Source: DASPNM01 sp035626515 (GTDB lineage: Bacteria; Bacteroidota; Bacteroidia; Chitinophagales; Chitinophagaceae). From it: a DNA stretch of 64,000 bases. The stretch covers positions 186,001 to 250,000 of the forward strand of contig DASPNM010000035.1 in assembly GCA_035626515.1 (NCBI GenBank), in the 5' to 3' direction. The notes under the pieces were generated by a model that made no database searches, had not been told where the DNA came from, and saw nothing but the letters and a program-made list of their open reading frames with translations. The stretch's first letter is position 1. Each line of letters opens with the position of its first letter. Of this stretch, positions 24,286-35,400 are shown in pieces. The translations under genes were made by a program, and so were the position numbers.

Positions 24286-27200
24286 ATTCCTTTACAAGCC
24301 GCAACGTTTTTCTCTGTTCTCCGCCTTTCACCTCCAGTTGGTAAATCCCTGAAGGGAAGGATGCACCGCGAAGATCAATGACGAGCTTTTGAACAAAGCC
24401 GGTTCCCGTTGCGGTCCACTGCCGCAGGAGCCGTCCCGCCGCATCGAACATCCGCAGCTCAATGCGTTCTCCGGGGTTCGTCTGCGCATCCAGCGTGAAT
24501 AATCCGCCAGAAGGATTCGGATACAGCACCCAGCTGCCGTCGTTGTCGAACACCACCGGCCGCACAGGCGAATAGCTGAAGCTTCCATCGATTTCAACGA
24601 TTTTCAGACGGTAGTAACGCACACCGGATTTTCCCGCCTCGGCATCCACGAATGAATAGGTTCTTCCCAACGGTGCATTGCCCGGACTCCGCACATAGCC
24701 GATGCGCTCGAAACGCTGCTGCTGGTATTCGGCATTGCCTTTCGCCAGCTGTATTTCGTATCCGTCGATATCGAATTCCGAAGCGGTCCGCCATTCGAGG
24801 ATTGCATCCTTGCCCTGCTTTGTTGCGGTGAAGCCGACCAGCCGGACCGGCAGAGGCTGATTGGAATCGAAGCCACCGTTGTTAAGCCAGAATTCACAAA
24901 ATTCCTTGACCTTGAATTCCCAGTAATAACCTTTGTCGAATGGCACCATCCTGATCTTTGAAGTGGGAATAAAGCTCCAGCCGCTGTTGACCAGTCCGTT
25001 CTCGACGTTCCCGTCTTCATAAAAATCGTTCGGATCATTGTACTTCGAAACACCGAGCTGGTAGGCCATCGAAGGTTTATAACAATTGCTGCAGCCGGTC
25101 GCGCTGATCAGCCGTTCGGTTTCGGAGTCAAGAAAATAAAATCGCACAGTGGCAGAATCCGAAACCGCACCGTTCGCAGGCTTGACGGTGATGTTTCGGT
25201 CGTGGTAATACTGGCCGCTGTTCGTCCGCACGGCTCCCGTGTTAATATATGCCTGTACGTCCGTGCTTCCCATAACGTCGGTGGAGCGGATCGAAGCAAC
25301 CAGCTTCCCGCCGGATAGGAAATCCACCCATCCCGCCCCGCCCGGGATATTCTGATTCACGGGCCCCGTCATCGTCACGCCATCATAGATACCATGGACA
25401 TTGTCGTAAACATGAATGTCGTCCACCGCAACGCCTTCCCGGTTTACCGAAGCATCCGACCGGACTACAAACCGAAGCCGTAGTTGCGAGGCTCCTGCGG
25501 GCAGAGGAATGGTAGCGACGTGCCAACGCGTGTAATTCTTTACGCTCCAGAGATTGTTGCCCGAATAAGCTTTGTTGTACCAATTCGTTCCCTGTCCATT
25601 TGCTCCCAAGCGAGTCCAGCTCGTGCCATTGGTCGAGTACTCCACGTAAACCCCGTCGCAGAAAAATCCACCGCAGTCTTCCAGATCCAGTGCTACACTG
25701 AAGCTCAGCGTTGGATTCGTCAGGCCCGTGACATTTAAGCAGGGTGAATAGAGGTAGGAATATTCATGATCGTTATAGTTTCCGGCAAGCCGTGTCTTCC
25801 AGGCTTTGCTGCCGCTGGCGGCGCGATTGATCTTGTAGCTTGCAGGATTCCCGAATTCCCAGGAGCTGTTTTTGCCTTCGCTGTACCAGGCCCCACTGCC
25901 CGATTCAAAATCTTCCAGGTATGGAAACGACGAGACCAGTACTCCGTTATTGAGTTGAACGCTGGCCGTGTTGTTCGCTGCGTAACTGTCGCTCGCGTAA
26001 AGCACTTCTGCTTCCACTGTATGAGCTCCGGATGCGGCAAGATTGGCTGTAGCTGCAAAGGTGTGCTGCAGCGAAGTATTGGCAGCGACCCCGCCGAGAT
26101 TTTCGGCAGTCCAGGACCCGCCATTCACCCTGAAACGGACGCTGATGCCTGACGCAACTGCCGAGTTGGAATTGTTGCGCACGGTGACGCGGACCGGCGT
26201 AGTGGCGCTGAGATTGCAGCTGGACACGATAGGTGTATCAACGCTCACAAGTTCCAGATCATCCACCGCACGGTAAAGTCGAACGTCGTCGAAACTGTAC
26301 CCCGAACCTGAAAAATTGTCGGCAGCCGGAAGCTGTCCCCATTGCCCCCAGCGCACCTGGAAGCTTGAAGAAAAATTCTGCCCGTACGCAAGCAAAGAAT
26401 CCGAGAGCTGGATGCTGTTGCTCAGCCGGTAAGTTCCGTCGGCATCGTTTTGATTTGCGTAGAGGTCGTAAACGAGAACCCAGGGCTGCGTATCGCTTCC
26501 CCGTATCCATACCCTGTTGGCCGCATTGGAGCCCTGCCCGTGATTTTTAAATCTAAAATCAAGTCTGACATCGTCCGTGTTCGCGTTATAAGCGGAGAGA
26601 TTGAAGGTGCCCGTAAGTGAATCCACGTTTCCTCCTGCCTGGTAAGCACTCACATCAAGGGAAGCCGCCTTCGATCCTGAATAAGCAATCCCCGTGTTGA
26701 TAAACGTGCGGAGCCGTCCATAACCCGTGCTGGCGGTGAAATCATAGCGGTCCAGGCCGTCCAGCCCGTTCTGTGGTACAGTAACTGTCTGGCTCGATGC
26801 GGTTTCCATATCGTCGAGCCAGGTGCCCACGAGCGAAATAGCTGCGTTGTCCAGCTGGCCCACTGTTTTCGTGACTGAATCGTTCGCCGTCACCACATCG
26901 CCCGCCCGAGTGACTGAAGCTTTGATTGAATAAGTTCCAACTGATGAAAAATTCGCAGCAGTGCCAAATGTATGGCTGTATGTTCCACCTGCCCCGATTC
27001 CGGGATTCACGATCGTTTCGGTGACGGGCGGTCCTCCATTTACCGAATAACTCACGACGACATTTCCCGCTGTCGCCGCGTCGTCCAGGTTTTTTATCCG
27101 TATCGTCACCGGAACGGTGGATGAAAATTCGGTCGAAGTGTATTTTCGTCCCGATCTGCCGGGGGAAAGTATGGAGTCCAGCTTCAGGTCATTGTCGGAA

Positions 27201-29668
27201 ATGGTCCCCGCGCAGGTGCCGCTGTTGGGCTGCCGCGAAACGGCAACAGCGCGGAAGCCCGGCGTACCGCTGATGCGGGCGCGCACGGTCACCCAGTAAA
27301 CGCTGTCGCGGGAAAGTCCGGTGAAAACATAACTGGTAGCGGCGGTCGTGGCGACGGATGTCATTTCATCGCCGCGAAGCATCATCACTTCATAGTCGGT
27401 GGCCCCGCTCACAGACGTCCAGCTGATGGCAATATATCCCTCGCATTGCACCGCGTCGAGGCTCAGCGTTGGTACGCCGAGGATGGTGAATGCCCCACTG
27501 GAACTCGACATCGATGTACCGTTCCTGGAGATCCGGAGCTTTGCCTGCGTCGTCGCCACATTCGGCACGTACCATTTATACTGGCGGAGGTTTGACGCGA
27601 TATTGTTGTTGATAGTGGTCCAGCTACCGCCGTTGTCAAGGGAATACTCGAGCGTAAATGCGTTGTTCGGATCTCCGAAAGCATCCCAGTTTGCCACCAC
27701 CGAGTCTACATTGGTGAAACGCTCCCCGCCTATTGGAAAAGTCAGTGTCGTGGAAATGGGCACAATATCATAGGTGAGAAAATATTGTTGCGGGCCCGTG
27801 GGCACCGAGGTTCCACCCACCTGAACCGAATAAGTTCCCGCAGCAGGATTCGTAATCATCACCTGCTCGATATTGTTTACCCGGTCCACGCCTTGCGCGG
27901 CATTGTTCGCGACGTTCTGCGGAACGGTATCCAGGATCAGCGGCAGTACAGTGGATGAAGACGGCGTAATCACCGAAAGGTCGAGATCGTTCACCAGCGT
28001 GTGCGCCGACACAGCCGCGGCCGCAGGATCATTCCAGTAAAGCATCACCTTGAGAAAGGCGGTGTTCGAAGGAACCGTGATATTGGACGAATTACTGCCG
28101 CCGTGTGAAATGGTACCAAAAGAAAACTGGTTATTCTCGATTACCTGTACCGCGCGCAGCAGGTTCATCCAGCCGAAACCGTAGGTATAATCGGGACCCG
28201 GGTTTCCCCTGTCGGTTGCGGTATTGCAAAGGATCGCCTTCATCAGCCCGTTGGCAGGATTTGCATTCCCATTCAACTGGCGGTAACGCTGGTAAAGCAG
28301 ACCAAGTCCTCCCGCTACGGCGGGCGCGGCCATGCTCGTGCCGGTGTTGCGGAAATAGGTTTGACTCGGGTAACTGGATATCACGAGTGTGCCCTGTGCG
28401 GTTATCTCGGGCTTGATGCGGCCATCCTGCACAGGGCCGCGGCTCGATTGCTGGAAGATCAGTCCATCGGTCCATGTATTTCCCACCGTGATTACATTCT
28501 TCGCCGACTGGTAGCTTCCCAGCACTGTCTTGTAGTCGGTTGGGTATGGAGGACAGGGCGCGTAGCCGCTCCCGGTAGCACTGTTTCCTGCCGCGAAAAC
28601 GTGAAGCAGGCTGGGCAGGCTCGCGGCCTGCTGATCCATAACCCGCGAATACTGATCGTAAAGTCCGTTGTAGCTGCACTCGTTCACGATTTGTCCATAG
28701 GAATTGTTCGTGACGACCATATTGTGATCGGTGACGTAGGCGGCGGCATTGTTCAAAATCCCGGAAAAGACCTGGCTGATCAACGTCGCCTTAGGAGAAT
28801 AACCCGTGTATAGTTCGTTGATGATCCCGGCACCTCCTGCAATGCCGTGAACGTGGGTACCGTGTGCCGCATAACCCGCCGCGGCGCGTCGAATCAGTCG
28901 ATTTGTAAAATCAGCATGCAGCGGATCCGCATTGTCGCCAATCCCGATCACTACGCCCTCTCCTTTCAAATTGCGTCCCCCAACCGACGCAGCGGCCTGC
29001 AACACGTTAGCCCGCGAATTGGATCGGTTGAAATTGTTCAGGGGCTGATCGGGGGGACCGACAGGTTCCATGAAGCTCACTACCGGAAGGGCGGCGATGT
29101 TTTCAAGGGAAGCCCACGCAATCTTTGCGTGAATAAGGTTATGGCCCGGAAAAGGTGTGGCGATCACCTGGGCTCCGTGGGCGGTAATGATTTCGCGTAC
29201 AGTATTCAGGTCAAAGCTGGGGGGAAAGCTGATCAGGACATCCACCGCGCCCGGGGATCTTCTGGCCCATCCCGGCGCGCGGTCGGTTGTGAGATCAGCA
29301 CGCATCTTCTGGCGTGCTTGCAGCTCGGTCACCGCCCGGACGCGCGTCGACCTCAGGAGCGCGGCATTCAGCGGCCTCGCTACGGTAGCAAGGTACGTGC
29401 GGTTCGGGATGTATTCCAGCAGGTCAATCCCGCTTCTTTTCAGAAGTGAAACCATTTCTGGGGTGGGTATGGTTTCGAATTGCAAAAGCAGCAGCGACTT
29501 GCCGTTGCTCTTCCTGCTCCCGCGATTCAGTTCATCAAGGTATGCGGCGGAAAGATCAGCGGGCGGAACCACGAACCCGGATTTGAGAAACACCCTGTCG
29601 TCGGAAAGCTGCGCGGAGGACGCAAATGAAAGCAGGAGCGCGGCTATCAAGGGAATTGGATTGGCTTT
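24284..29668 (-). CDS. Secreted subtilisin-like (S8) protease with CARDB, FN3 and T9SS type A sorting domain
   Basis: A 1,794-residue surface protein. Order of parts: signal peptide (1-20); propeptide-like region; S8 catalytic domain at about 235-520 with Asp245 in GIGDN, His269 in HGTHVHG and Ser445 in GTSMAAP, plus the oxyanion Asn in FAAGNSA; a jelly-roll P-like domain; an Ig-like domain; an FN3 domain (ISWTSVSGATDYEV); a CARDB module; a MAM/lectin-like domain; a second CARDB; a second concanavalin-like domain (YLEDFESGSGAW); and a C-terminal type A T9SS domain with YPNPSGG, DAAGRLLR and SGIYQLEVKGG. It should be exported and bound to the cell surface. An ATG six codons upstream is possible. 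All catalytic residues look intact. Confidence 0.9.
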   Translation of the reverse strand, partial: KANPIPLIAALLLSFASSAQLSDDRVFLKSGFVVPPADLSAAYLDELNRGSRKSNGKSLLLLQFETIPTPEMVSLLKRSGIDLLEYIPNRTYLATVARPLNAALLRSTRVRAVTELQARQKMRADLTTDRAPGWARRSPGAVDVLISFPPSFDLNTVREIITAHGAQVIATPFPGHNLIHAKIAWASLENIAALPVVSFMEPVGPPDQPLNNFNRSNSRANVLQAAASVGGRNLKGEGVVIGIGDNADPLHADFTNRLIRRAAAGYAAHGTHVHGIAGGAGIINELYTGYSPKATLISQVFSGILNNAAAYVTDHNMVVTNNSYGQIVNECSYNGLYDQYSRVMDQQAASLPSLLHVFAAGNSATGSGYAPCPPYPTDYKTVLGSYQSAKNVITVGNTWTDGLIFQQSSRGPVQDGRIKPEITAQGTLVISSYPSQTYFRNTGTSMAAPAVAGGLGLLYQRYRQLNGNANPANGLMKAILCNTATDRGNPGPDYTYGFGWMNLLRAVQVIENNQFSFGTISHGGSNSSNITVPSNTAFLKVMLYWNDPAAAAVSAHTLVNDLDLSVITPSSSTVLPLILDTVPQNVANNAAQGVDRVNNIEQVMITNPAAGTYSVQVGGTSVPTGPQQYFLTYDIVPISTTLTFPIGGERFTNVDSVVANWDAFGDPNNAFTLEYSLDNGGSWTTINNNIASNLRQYKWYVPNVATTQAKLRISRNGTSMSSSSGAFTILGVPTLSLDAVQCEGYIAISWTSVSGATDYEVMMLRGDEMTSVATTAATSYVFTGLSRDSVYWVTVRARISGTPGFRAVAVSRQPNSGTCAGTISDNDLKLDSILSPGRSGRKYTSTEFSSTVPVTIRIKNLDDAATAGNVVVSYSVNGGPPVTETIVNPGIGAGGTYSHTFGTAANFSSVGTYSIKASVTRAGDVVTANDSVTKTVGQLDNAAISLVGTWLDDMETASSQTVTVPQNGLDGLDRYDFTASTGYGRLRTFINTGIAYSGSKAASLDVSAYQAGGNVDSLTGTFNLSAYNANTDDVRLDFRFKNHGQGSNAANRVWIRGSDTQPWVLVYDLYANQNDADGTYRLSNSIQLSDSLLAYGQNFSSSFQVRWGQWGQLPAADNFSGSGYSFDDVRLYRAVDDLELVSVDTPIVSSCNLSATTPVRVTVRNNSNSAVASGISVRFRVNGGSWTAENLGGVAANTSLQHTFAATANLAASGAHTVEAEVLYASDSYAANNTASVQLNNGVLVSSFPYLEDFESGSGAWYSEGKNSSWEFGNPASYKINRAASGSKAWKTRLAGNYNDHEYSYLYSPCLNVTGLTNPTLSFSVALDLEDCGGFFCDGVYVEYSTNGTSWTRLGANGQGTNWYNKAYSGNNLWSVKNYTRWHVATIPLPAGASQLRLRFVVRSDASVNREGVAVDDIHVYDNVHGIYDGVTMTGPVNQNIPGGAGWVDFLSGGKLVASIRSTDVMGSTDVQAYINTGAVRTNSGQYYHDRNITVKPANGAVSDSATVRFYFLDSETERLISATGCSNCYKPSMAYQLGVSKYNDPNDFYEDGNVENGLVNSGWSFIPTSKIRMVPFDKGYYWEFKVKEFCEFWLNNGGFDSNQPLPVRLVGFTATKQGKDAILEWRTASEFDIDGYEIQLAKGNAEYQQQRFERIGYVRSPGNAPLGRTYSFVDAEAGKSGVRYYRLKIVEIDGSFSYSPVRPVVFDNDGSWVLYPNPSGGLFTLDAQTNPGERIELRMFDAAGRLLRQWTATGTGFVQKLVIDLRGASFPSGIYQLEVKGGEQRKTLRLVKE

Positions 29669-29790
29669 CATGAACAGGCTTTTCAATATAAAAATAGAAT
29701 AAATAACGGGAAAACTGAAGCGGGGAAATGCAGTGCGCGCTCATCCTTTTTTTATGAAAAAACAGGCCTGCAATTCCTATCTTTAGCGCG

Positions 29791-32460
29791 ATGATCAGGG
29801 CTCTTTGCAGAATGAGCGTGGCCGCATTGCTCCTCCTTGCGTTTTATACACGCGGCGCGGCTCAGGTTACCAGTTCGGGCGGGGAAATCAGCTACGAATT
29901 TCTCTACCAGTCTGATGGCCCCACGATCTATTTCTACTACCGCGTGACGATCAAAATTTTCAAGGAATGCAACGAAGCCGGAGGCTTTCCTTTCAGTTTG
30001 CCGTTGCGAATCGCGCGGGAATATCCGAACAATTCCTTCAGTCCCCCTACTGTGCAGCAGGCCGATCTGCTGCGGACCTATACTACATCGCAAATCCAGA
30101 ACGGCTGCTCGTCCGCTCCTCTCCTTTGCTACCAGGCGGGAGTGTATGAAACCGAGGTGGAGCTGCAGGCGTACCGCGGCAATTACCTGCTCTATATACA
30201 GGCAGAAGCGCGCAAAAAGGATAAGTACAGGAATGTAAAGACCGACGGCATTGGCAAGCGAAGCGGTGGCGTAATGGGATATACGTATCTCACCCGGATA
30301 CCGGGAATGCTGTCCGCCGGAAACGTTGCGGCTCCTTCATCACCGGTTGTCCAGCGCGAATATCCGCTGATTCTCTGCGTAGGACAGCCTTTTCAATATG
30401 ATTTTTCGGCGGAGGACCCTGATGGAGATTCCCTGGCGTATAGCTTCGTTACGGCGTACCAGGGGCCTATATGGACCGATCCGCGGTTTTCAGACGGGTC
30501 TTCGTCCTGGCCGCCTTTTCAGCCGTTGATTTATTACGGCAGCTACAGCGGAGCGGCGCCCATGGGGAGCGGAGTCCAAATTGATTCGAAAACCGGAAGG
30601 ATAAGCGGAACCGCACCTGCTGCGGCAGGGAGTTACCTCGTTGCCGTAGAGATCACGAAATTCCGCAACGGCGTGGTGATGGGACGGCATCGAAAGGAAA
30701 CCACGTTTGTCTTTGGACTCTGCCCCACCCCCCGCGCTCAGCTGGATTCTACTTACCGCAACTGCAACGGCACGTCGGTAAAATTTATTAACTACAGCGC
30801 CGGCCCGATCCAAACTTATTTCTGGGATTTTGGAGTGAGCGGCACCGACGCGGACACTTCCAATGTGCGGGAGCCGGTATTCAATTACCCGGCGCCCGGA
30901 ACTTACCATGTCAAGCTTTACCTGAACAAAGGCACGAATCTCTGCAAGGATTCCGCTTTCGCTACCGTGATCGTCGACACGGGTCTACGCGCGTCCTTTG
31001 ATGCCCGGCGATCGATTGATTTTTGCAACAAGGCTGTTTATGATTTCAACAGTACTTCCACCGCCGGTGCAAGCCCGATAGTTTCTTATTCATGGGACTT
31101 CGGTGAACCCTCAACCAGCGGCGATGTTTCAAACCTTTCGAATCCCAGCTACGAATATCCCAGCATGGGCACCAAGCTGGTACGACTCATTGTGCGTAAC
31201 GAGAACGGCTGCAGCGACACCATGTTCCGAAACATCCTCGCGCTTACGAGCCTGCTGCAGGTGCAGAACGACACGACCATCTGCAGCCTGGATACCATTA
31301 CGCTGCGGACGAGCACGAGCGGGTACCCCGGAACGTTCAGCTGGTCACCGAACTACAACATCAGCTCGCTGGTTTCACCGGCCCCGCGCGTGAGTCCGAA
31401 GCGGGACACGGTATACGTCGTCAGTTTCACCGATACCACGGGATGCAGCGCGGTCGACAGCATCGCGGTAACGGTCCGGGATTCGGTGCAGATCCAATTG
31501 AGTCCGCTGGACACCACAATTTGTCTTTTCGATACCGTATCGGTTCGCGCTGTGCACGATGCCCTTTCCGTGAGCTGGCAGCCGGCCGGGGCCATAGTAC
31601 CCGTCACCCCCGACGGTTCGCTGATACAATCTTCGCCTTCCGCCAGTACCCTGCTGATCGCAACCGCAAATCTTGGATCCTGCAGGGCAAGCGATTCACT
31701 CACCGTAAACGTGGTGCCACGGCCCGCGGTGACCGTCAACAATGATACTCTTGTTTGCTTCGGAGCACCGGTGCCCCTGCGCGCGAGTGGCGGATCGATT
31801 TATTCCTGGACACCGACGGAAACGCTTAGCAATTCGTTCATCGCAAATCCGTTGGCGTATCCGGCCAGGAACACGCTTTACACGGTTACGGTCACGGACA
31901 CTCTTGGATGCCCGAAACCCGGATACGGGTCGGTTGAAGTGAAAACATTCCGTGGCCTGATTGCAATAGCCGCACAGGATACAATGGTGGTGGAAGGAGA
32001 ACCTGTTCAACTATACGGCGCGGGTGGAAAATATTTCCAATGGACACCTGCAACCTATCTCAGCGATCCCAACAGTCCCGTGCCCGTCAGCCGGCCGTTT
32101 GGTGATGTGACCTATGTGTTGCGTATTCGCGACGATAACAACTGCACCGACAGCGCGGTCGTGAAGATCCGCGCCTTCAAAGACGCTGATCTGTATGTGC
32201 CGACCGCGTTTACGCCGAACAGCGATGGTCGCAACGATGTTTTCCGCGTATTTGCGGTTGGTATCAGGCTCCGCGGGCTGAGCATCTTCGACCGCTGGGG
32301 GAACTTGGTATACTCCACAAGCGACGCCGGGCGCGGCTGGGATGGCCGTCGCCACGGAGTGCCGGCTGCTTCAGGCAGTTTTGTCTGGGTGGTTACAGGT
32401 ATGAATGCGAAAACCGGGAAACCGGTACAGAAGAAAGGAACGTTCACGCTGGTTCGCTGA
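29791..32460 (+). CDS. Large secreted PKD-domain protein with T9SS type B (gliding-motility-associated) C-terminal domain
   Basis: An 889-residue exported protein: signal peptide (about 1-25, cleaved after GAAQ), an N-terminal beta-rich domain with cysteines (residues 40-310), two PKD domains whose WDFG motifs occur at about 348-351 and 431-434, several Ig-like adhesin-type repeats marked by DTxxC/VxVxD strands, and a CHU_C type B sorting domain with VPTAFTPNSDGRNDVF, IFDRWGNLVYS, WDG and GSFVWVV. Type B cargo such as SprB is usually released or handled with PorP/SprF-like partners; no such partner gene is next to it. The reading frame overlaps the converging mfd gene by 17 bases. A near-match -7 box TATCTTTA lies five bases before the ATG. 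Confidence 0.88.
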   Translation: MIRALCRMSVAALLLLAFYTRGAAQVTSSGGEISYEFLYQSDGPTIYFYYRVTIKIFKECNEAGGFPFSLPLRIAREYPNNSFSPPTVQQADLLRTYTTSQIQNGCSSAPLLCYQAGVYETEVELQAYRGNYLLYIQAEARKKDKYRNVKTDGIGKRSGGVMGYTYLTRIPGMLSAGNVAAPSSPVVQREYPLILCVGQPFQYDFSAEDPDGDSLAYSFVTAYQGPIWTDPRFSDGSSSWPPFQPLIYYGSYSGAAPMGSGVQIDSKTGRISGTAPAAAGSYLVAVEITKFRNGVVMGRHRKETTFVFGLCPTPRAQLDSTYRNCNGTSVKFINYSAGPIQTYFWDFGVSGTDADTSNVREPVFNYPAPGTYHVKLYLNKGTNLCKDSAFATVIVDTGLRASFDARRSIDFCNKAVYDFNSTSTAGASPIVSYSWDFGEPSTSGDVSNLSNPSYEYPSMGTKLVRLIVRNENGCSDTMFRNILALTSLLQVQNDTTICSLDTITLRTSTSGYPGTFSWSPNYNISSLVSPAPRVSPKRDTVYVVSFTDTTGCSAVDSIAVTVRDSVQIQLSPLDTTICLFDTVSVRAVHDALSVSWQPAGAIVPVTPDGSLIQSSPSASTLLIATANLGSCRASDSLTVNVVPRPAVTVNNDTLVCFGAPVPLRASGGSIYSWTPTETLSNSFIANPLAYPARNTLYTVTVTDTLGCPKPGYGSVEVKTFRGLIAIAAQDTMVVEGEPVQLYGAGGKYFQWTPATYLSDPNSPVPVSRPFGDVTYVLRIRDDNNCTDSAVVKIRAFKDADLYVPTAFTPNSDGRNDVFRVFAVGIRLRGLSIFDRWGNLVYSTSDAGRGWDGRRHGVPAASGSFVWVVTGMNAKTGKPVQKKGTFTLVR

Positions 32461-35400
32461 GCTGTTCTCGAACGACGCATTCTCCGTACATCTTCGAAAG
32501 GAATCCGTACATGTCTTCCATCGAGTGAACATTCTCCACGATCACGAGAAACAGTTTACCGCTTTGCCGGAGTTTTGCCTTGTTGGTTGCGGTCTGCAGA
32601 TAATTCAGGATGTTCCGGAACAGCTGTGATTCATAATACGGTGAGTCTGGCCGGTTGATGAAGTAACAGCGAAGCGACCGGTCTTTCAACACGAGCCGCT
32701 CAAAGCCCAGATCCACGGCGAGCCTTCTGCAGCGCACGGTCGTAAAAAGATCGTTTACCTGCCCCGGAACCGGCCCAAAGCGGTCCGCAAGCTCGCTTCT
32801 CATCGCCTCCAGCTCCTCGTCATTCTCACTATTGTCAAGTCGCTGGTAGAGTGAAAGTCGCTCGGTGATGTTCTCAACATATTCATCCGGGATGAGGATT
32901 TCCAGATCCGTATCAATGGTGCAATCCTGCACGTAATCGTCCTGTTTTGAGATTTCTTCCCGGAACAGTTCGCGAAACTCCGTTCGTTTCAGCTCGCGAA
33001 TGGCTTCGTCGAGGATTTTCTGATACATTTCAAAACCGATTTCTGCCATGAAGCCGCTTTGTTCCCCGCCCAGCAGGTTGCCGGCGCCGCGAATGTCAAG
33101 ATCGCGCATTGCGATCTGAAAACCGCTTCCCAGGTCAGTGTGCTGCTCGAGCGTTTGCAAACGCTTCCGCGAATCGTTGGGCAGCGTGCTCAGGGGCGGA
33201 GCGAGCAGGTAGCAAAAAGCTTTCTTGTTGCTGCGCCCCACGCGACCGCGGAGCTGGTGAAGATCGCTCAGCCCAAACTGGTGGGCGTTGTGCACGACGA
33301 TAGTGTTGACGTTGGGTATATCCACCCCACTCTCCACGATGTTCGTGCAAACGAGTACATCGTATTTCCGCTCGATAAAATCAAGTATGTGTTTTTCCAG
33401 TTCATGGCCTTCCATCTGCCCGTGCGCATAGCCGATGCTCAGGTCGGGGCAAAGCCCCTGGATGATCTCGGCCATTTCCGCGAGCCCGCTGATGCGGTTG
33501 TAAATAAAAAACACCTGGCCCCCCCGCTCCGTCTCGAAATAAATCGCGTCGCGGATAAAGTCCTCATCATACACCCGTACTTCCGTTTGAATCGGTTGGC
33601 GGTTTGGCGGCGGCGTGTTGATGATACTCAGGTCGCGCGCTCCCATGAGTGAAAATTGAAGCGTACGCGGGATCGGGGTCGCTGTGAGTGTGAGACAGTC
33701 CACCGTCGTTTTCAGCGTTTTGATCTTTTCCTTGTGCGCAACCCCGAATTTCTGTTCCTCATCCACGACCAGCAGTCCAAGGTCCTTGAATTTGACTTCC
33801 TTTCCGAGCAAAGCGTGGGTGCCGATCAGGATGTCGATCTTTCCCTCCGAAAGCCGTTTGAGCGTATCTTTTCTTTCCTTCGGCGACTTGAAACGGTTGA
33901 TGTAATCGACGGTGACCGGAAAATCCCGCAGTCTCTCGCGGAATGTCTGGTAGTGCTGGAATGCGAGGATGGTCGTGGGCACGAGCACGGCCGCCTGCTT
34001 CCCGTCAACATTGGTCTTGAACGCAGCGCGAATGGCCACTTCCGTTTTTCCAAAGCCCACATCGCCGCACACCAGGCGGTCCATGGGTGCGGGCGATTCC
34101 ATGTCTTTTTTTACATCAGCCGTCGCCTTACTTTGGTCCGGCGTGTCCTCGTAAATGAAAGAAGCTTCGAGCTCGGTTTGCAGATAATTATCCGGCGAAT
34201 GCGCAAAACCCTGCTGAGCTTTGCGCTTTGCGTAGAGTTTGATGAGATCGAAGGCGATCTCCTTGACGCGCGATTTGGTTTTTTCTTTCAGCCTGTTCCA
34301 TACATCGCTTCCGAGCTTGTTGATCCTGGGCACGGTGCCGTCGCGCCCCGTGTATTTGGCGATCTTGTGCAGGGAGTTGATGTTGACGTAAAGAATGTCG
34401 CTGTCTTTATAGATAATCCGCACCGCTTCCTGGAGCTTGCCGTTCACCTCGATCTTCTGCAACCCGCTGTAGATCCCGACTCCGTGATCAATGTGGGTGA
34501 TGAAATCGCCCGGCTGCAGCTCGCGAAGCGCGCGCAGCGTCAGCGCCTTGTTCTTATTGTAGGCCTGCTTGACGCGATACTTGTGATAGCGCTGGAATAC
34601 CTGGTGGTCGGTATAGCAGACAATGCGCATGTCCTCGTCCACGAATCCCTCATGGATGGAAGTAGCCGCCGGGTGAAAAGGAATTTCCGCCTTCAGGTCC
34701 TGGAAAATGCTGTACAGCCTTTCCAGCTGTCTTGGATTTTCGGCGAAAAGAAAAAGGTCAAATCCTTTTTTCCGCCAGGATTCAAGATCGCGGATGAGCA
34801 GCTCGAACTGCCGGTTGAATGCGGGCTGTTCCGCTGTGTGAAATTCGATCTCATGGCCGGCGAGGTACGACTGGTAACCGAACTCTATGCAGTGACGTTC
34901 AGCGATCGCAGCTTCCAGGTGGACCGTGCTGATGAACGATTCCGGAGCTGCGTCCTGCCGCAGCAATTTTTCTTCGGTCTCATCCTGCGTTCGCGTACCC
35001 TGGACGCGCAGAAAAGCTTCGAGCGATTCCGATTCCTCACGAAGACGCTCGAGGGTTACTTCATAGTCCTGGAACCACAAAACGGTATTTCCGGGGAGAA
35101 AATCGAAAAGCGAGACCTTTCCGGCCGCCTGCAGCTGCGCGTCTACATTCGGGATGATGCTCACCTGCAACAGCTTCCTTTCGCTGAGCTGGGTTTCTGG
35201 ATCCACGATGCGGATCGAATCCACATCATTTCCAAAAAGCTCGATGCGGTAAGGTTTTTCGTTCCCGAAGGAATAAATGTCGAGAATCCCGCCACGAACC
35301 GCGAACTGACCCGGCTCGTAAACAAAATCGGTGCGCTCAAATCGGTAGTCGGCAAGGCGAAGCAACAGGCGGCCCACGTCGAGCTGATCGCCTGATTTGA

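Noticed and set aside
33656..35395. Plus-strand frame of 579 residues
   Set aside because: It is antisense to mfd, whose protein is conserved along its whole length; the frame has no family motifs.
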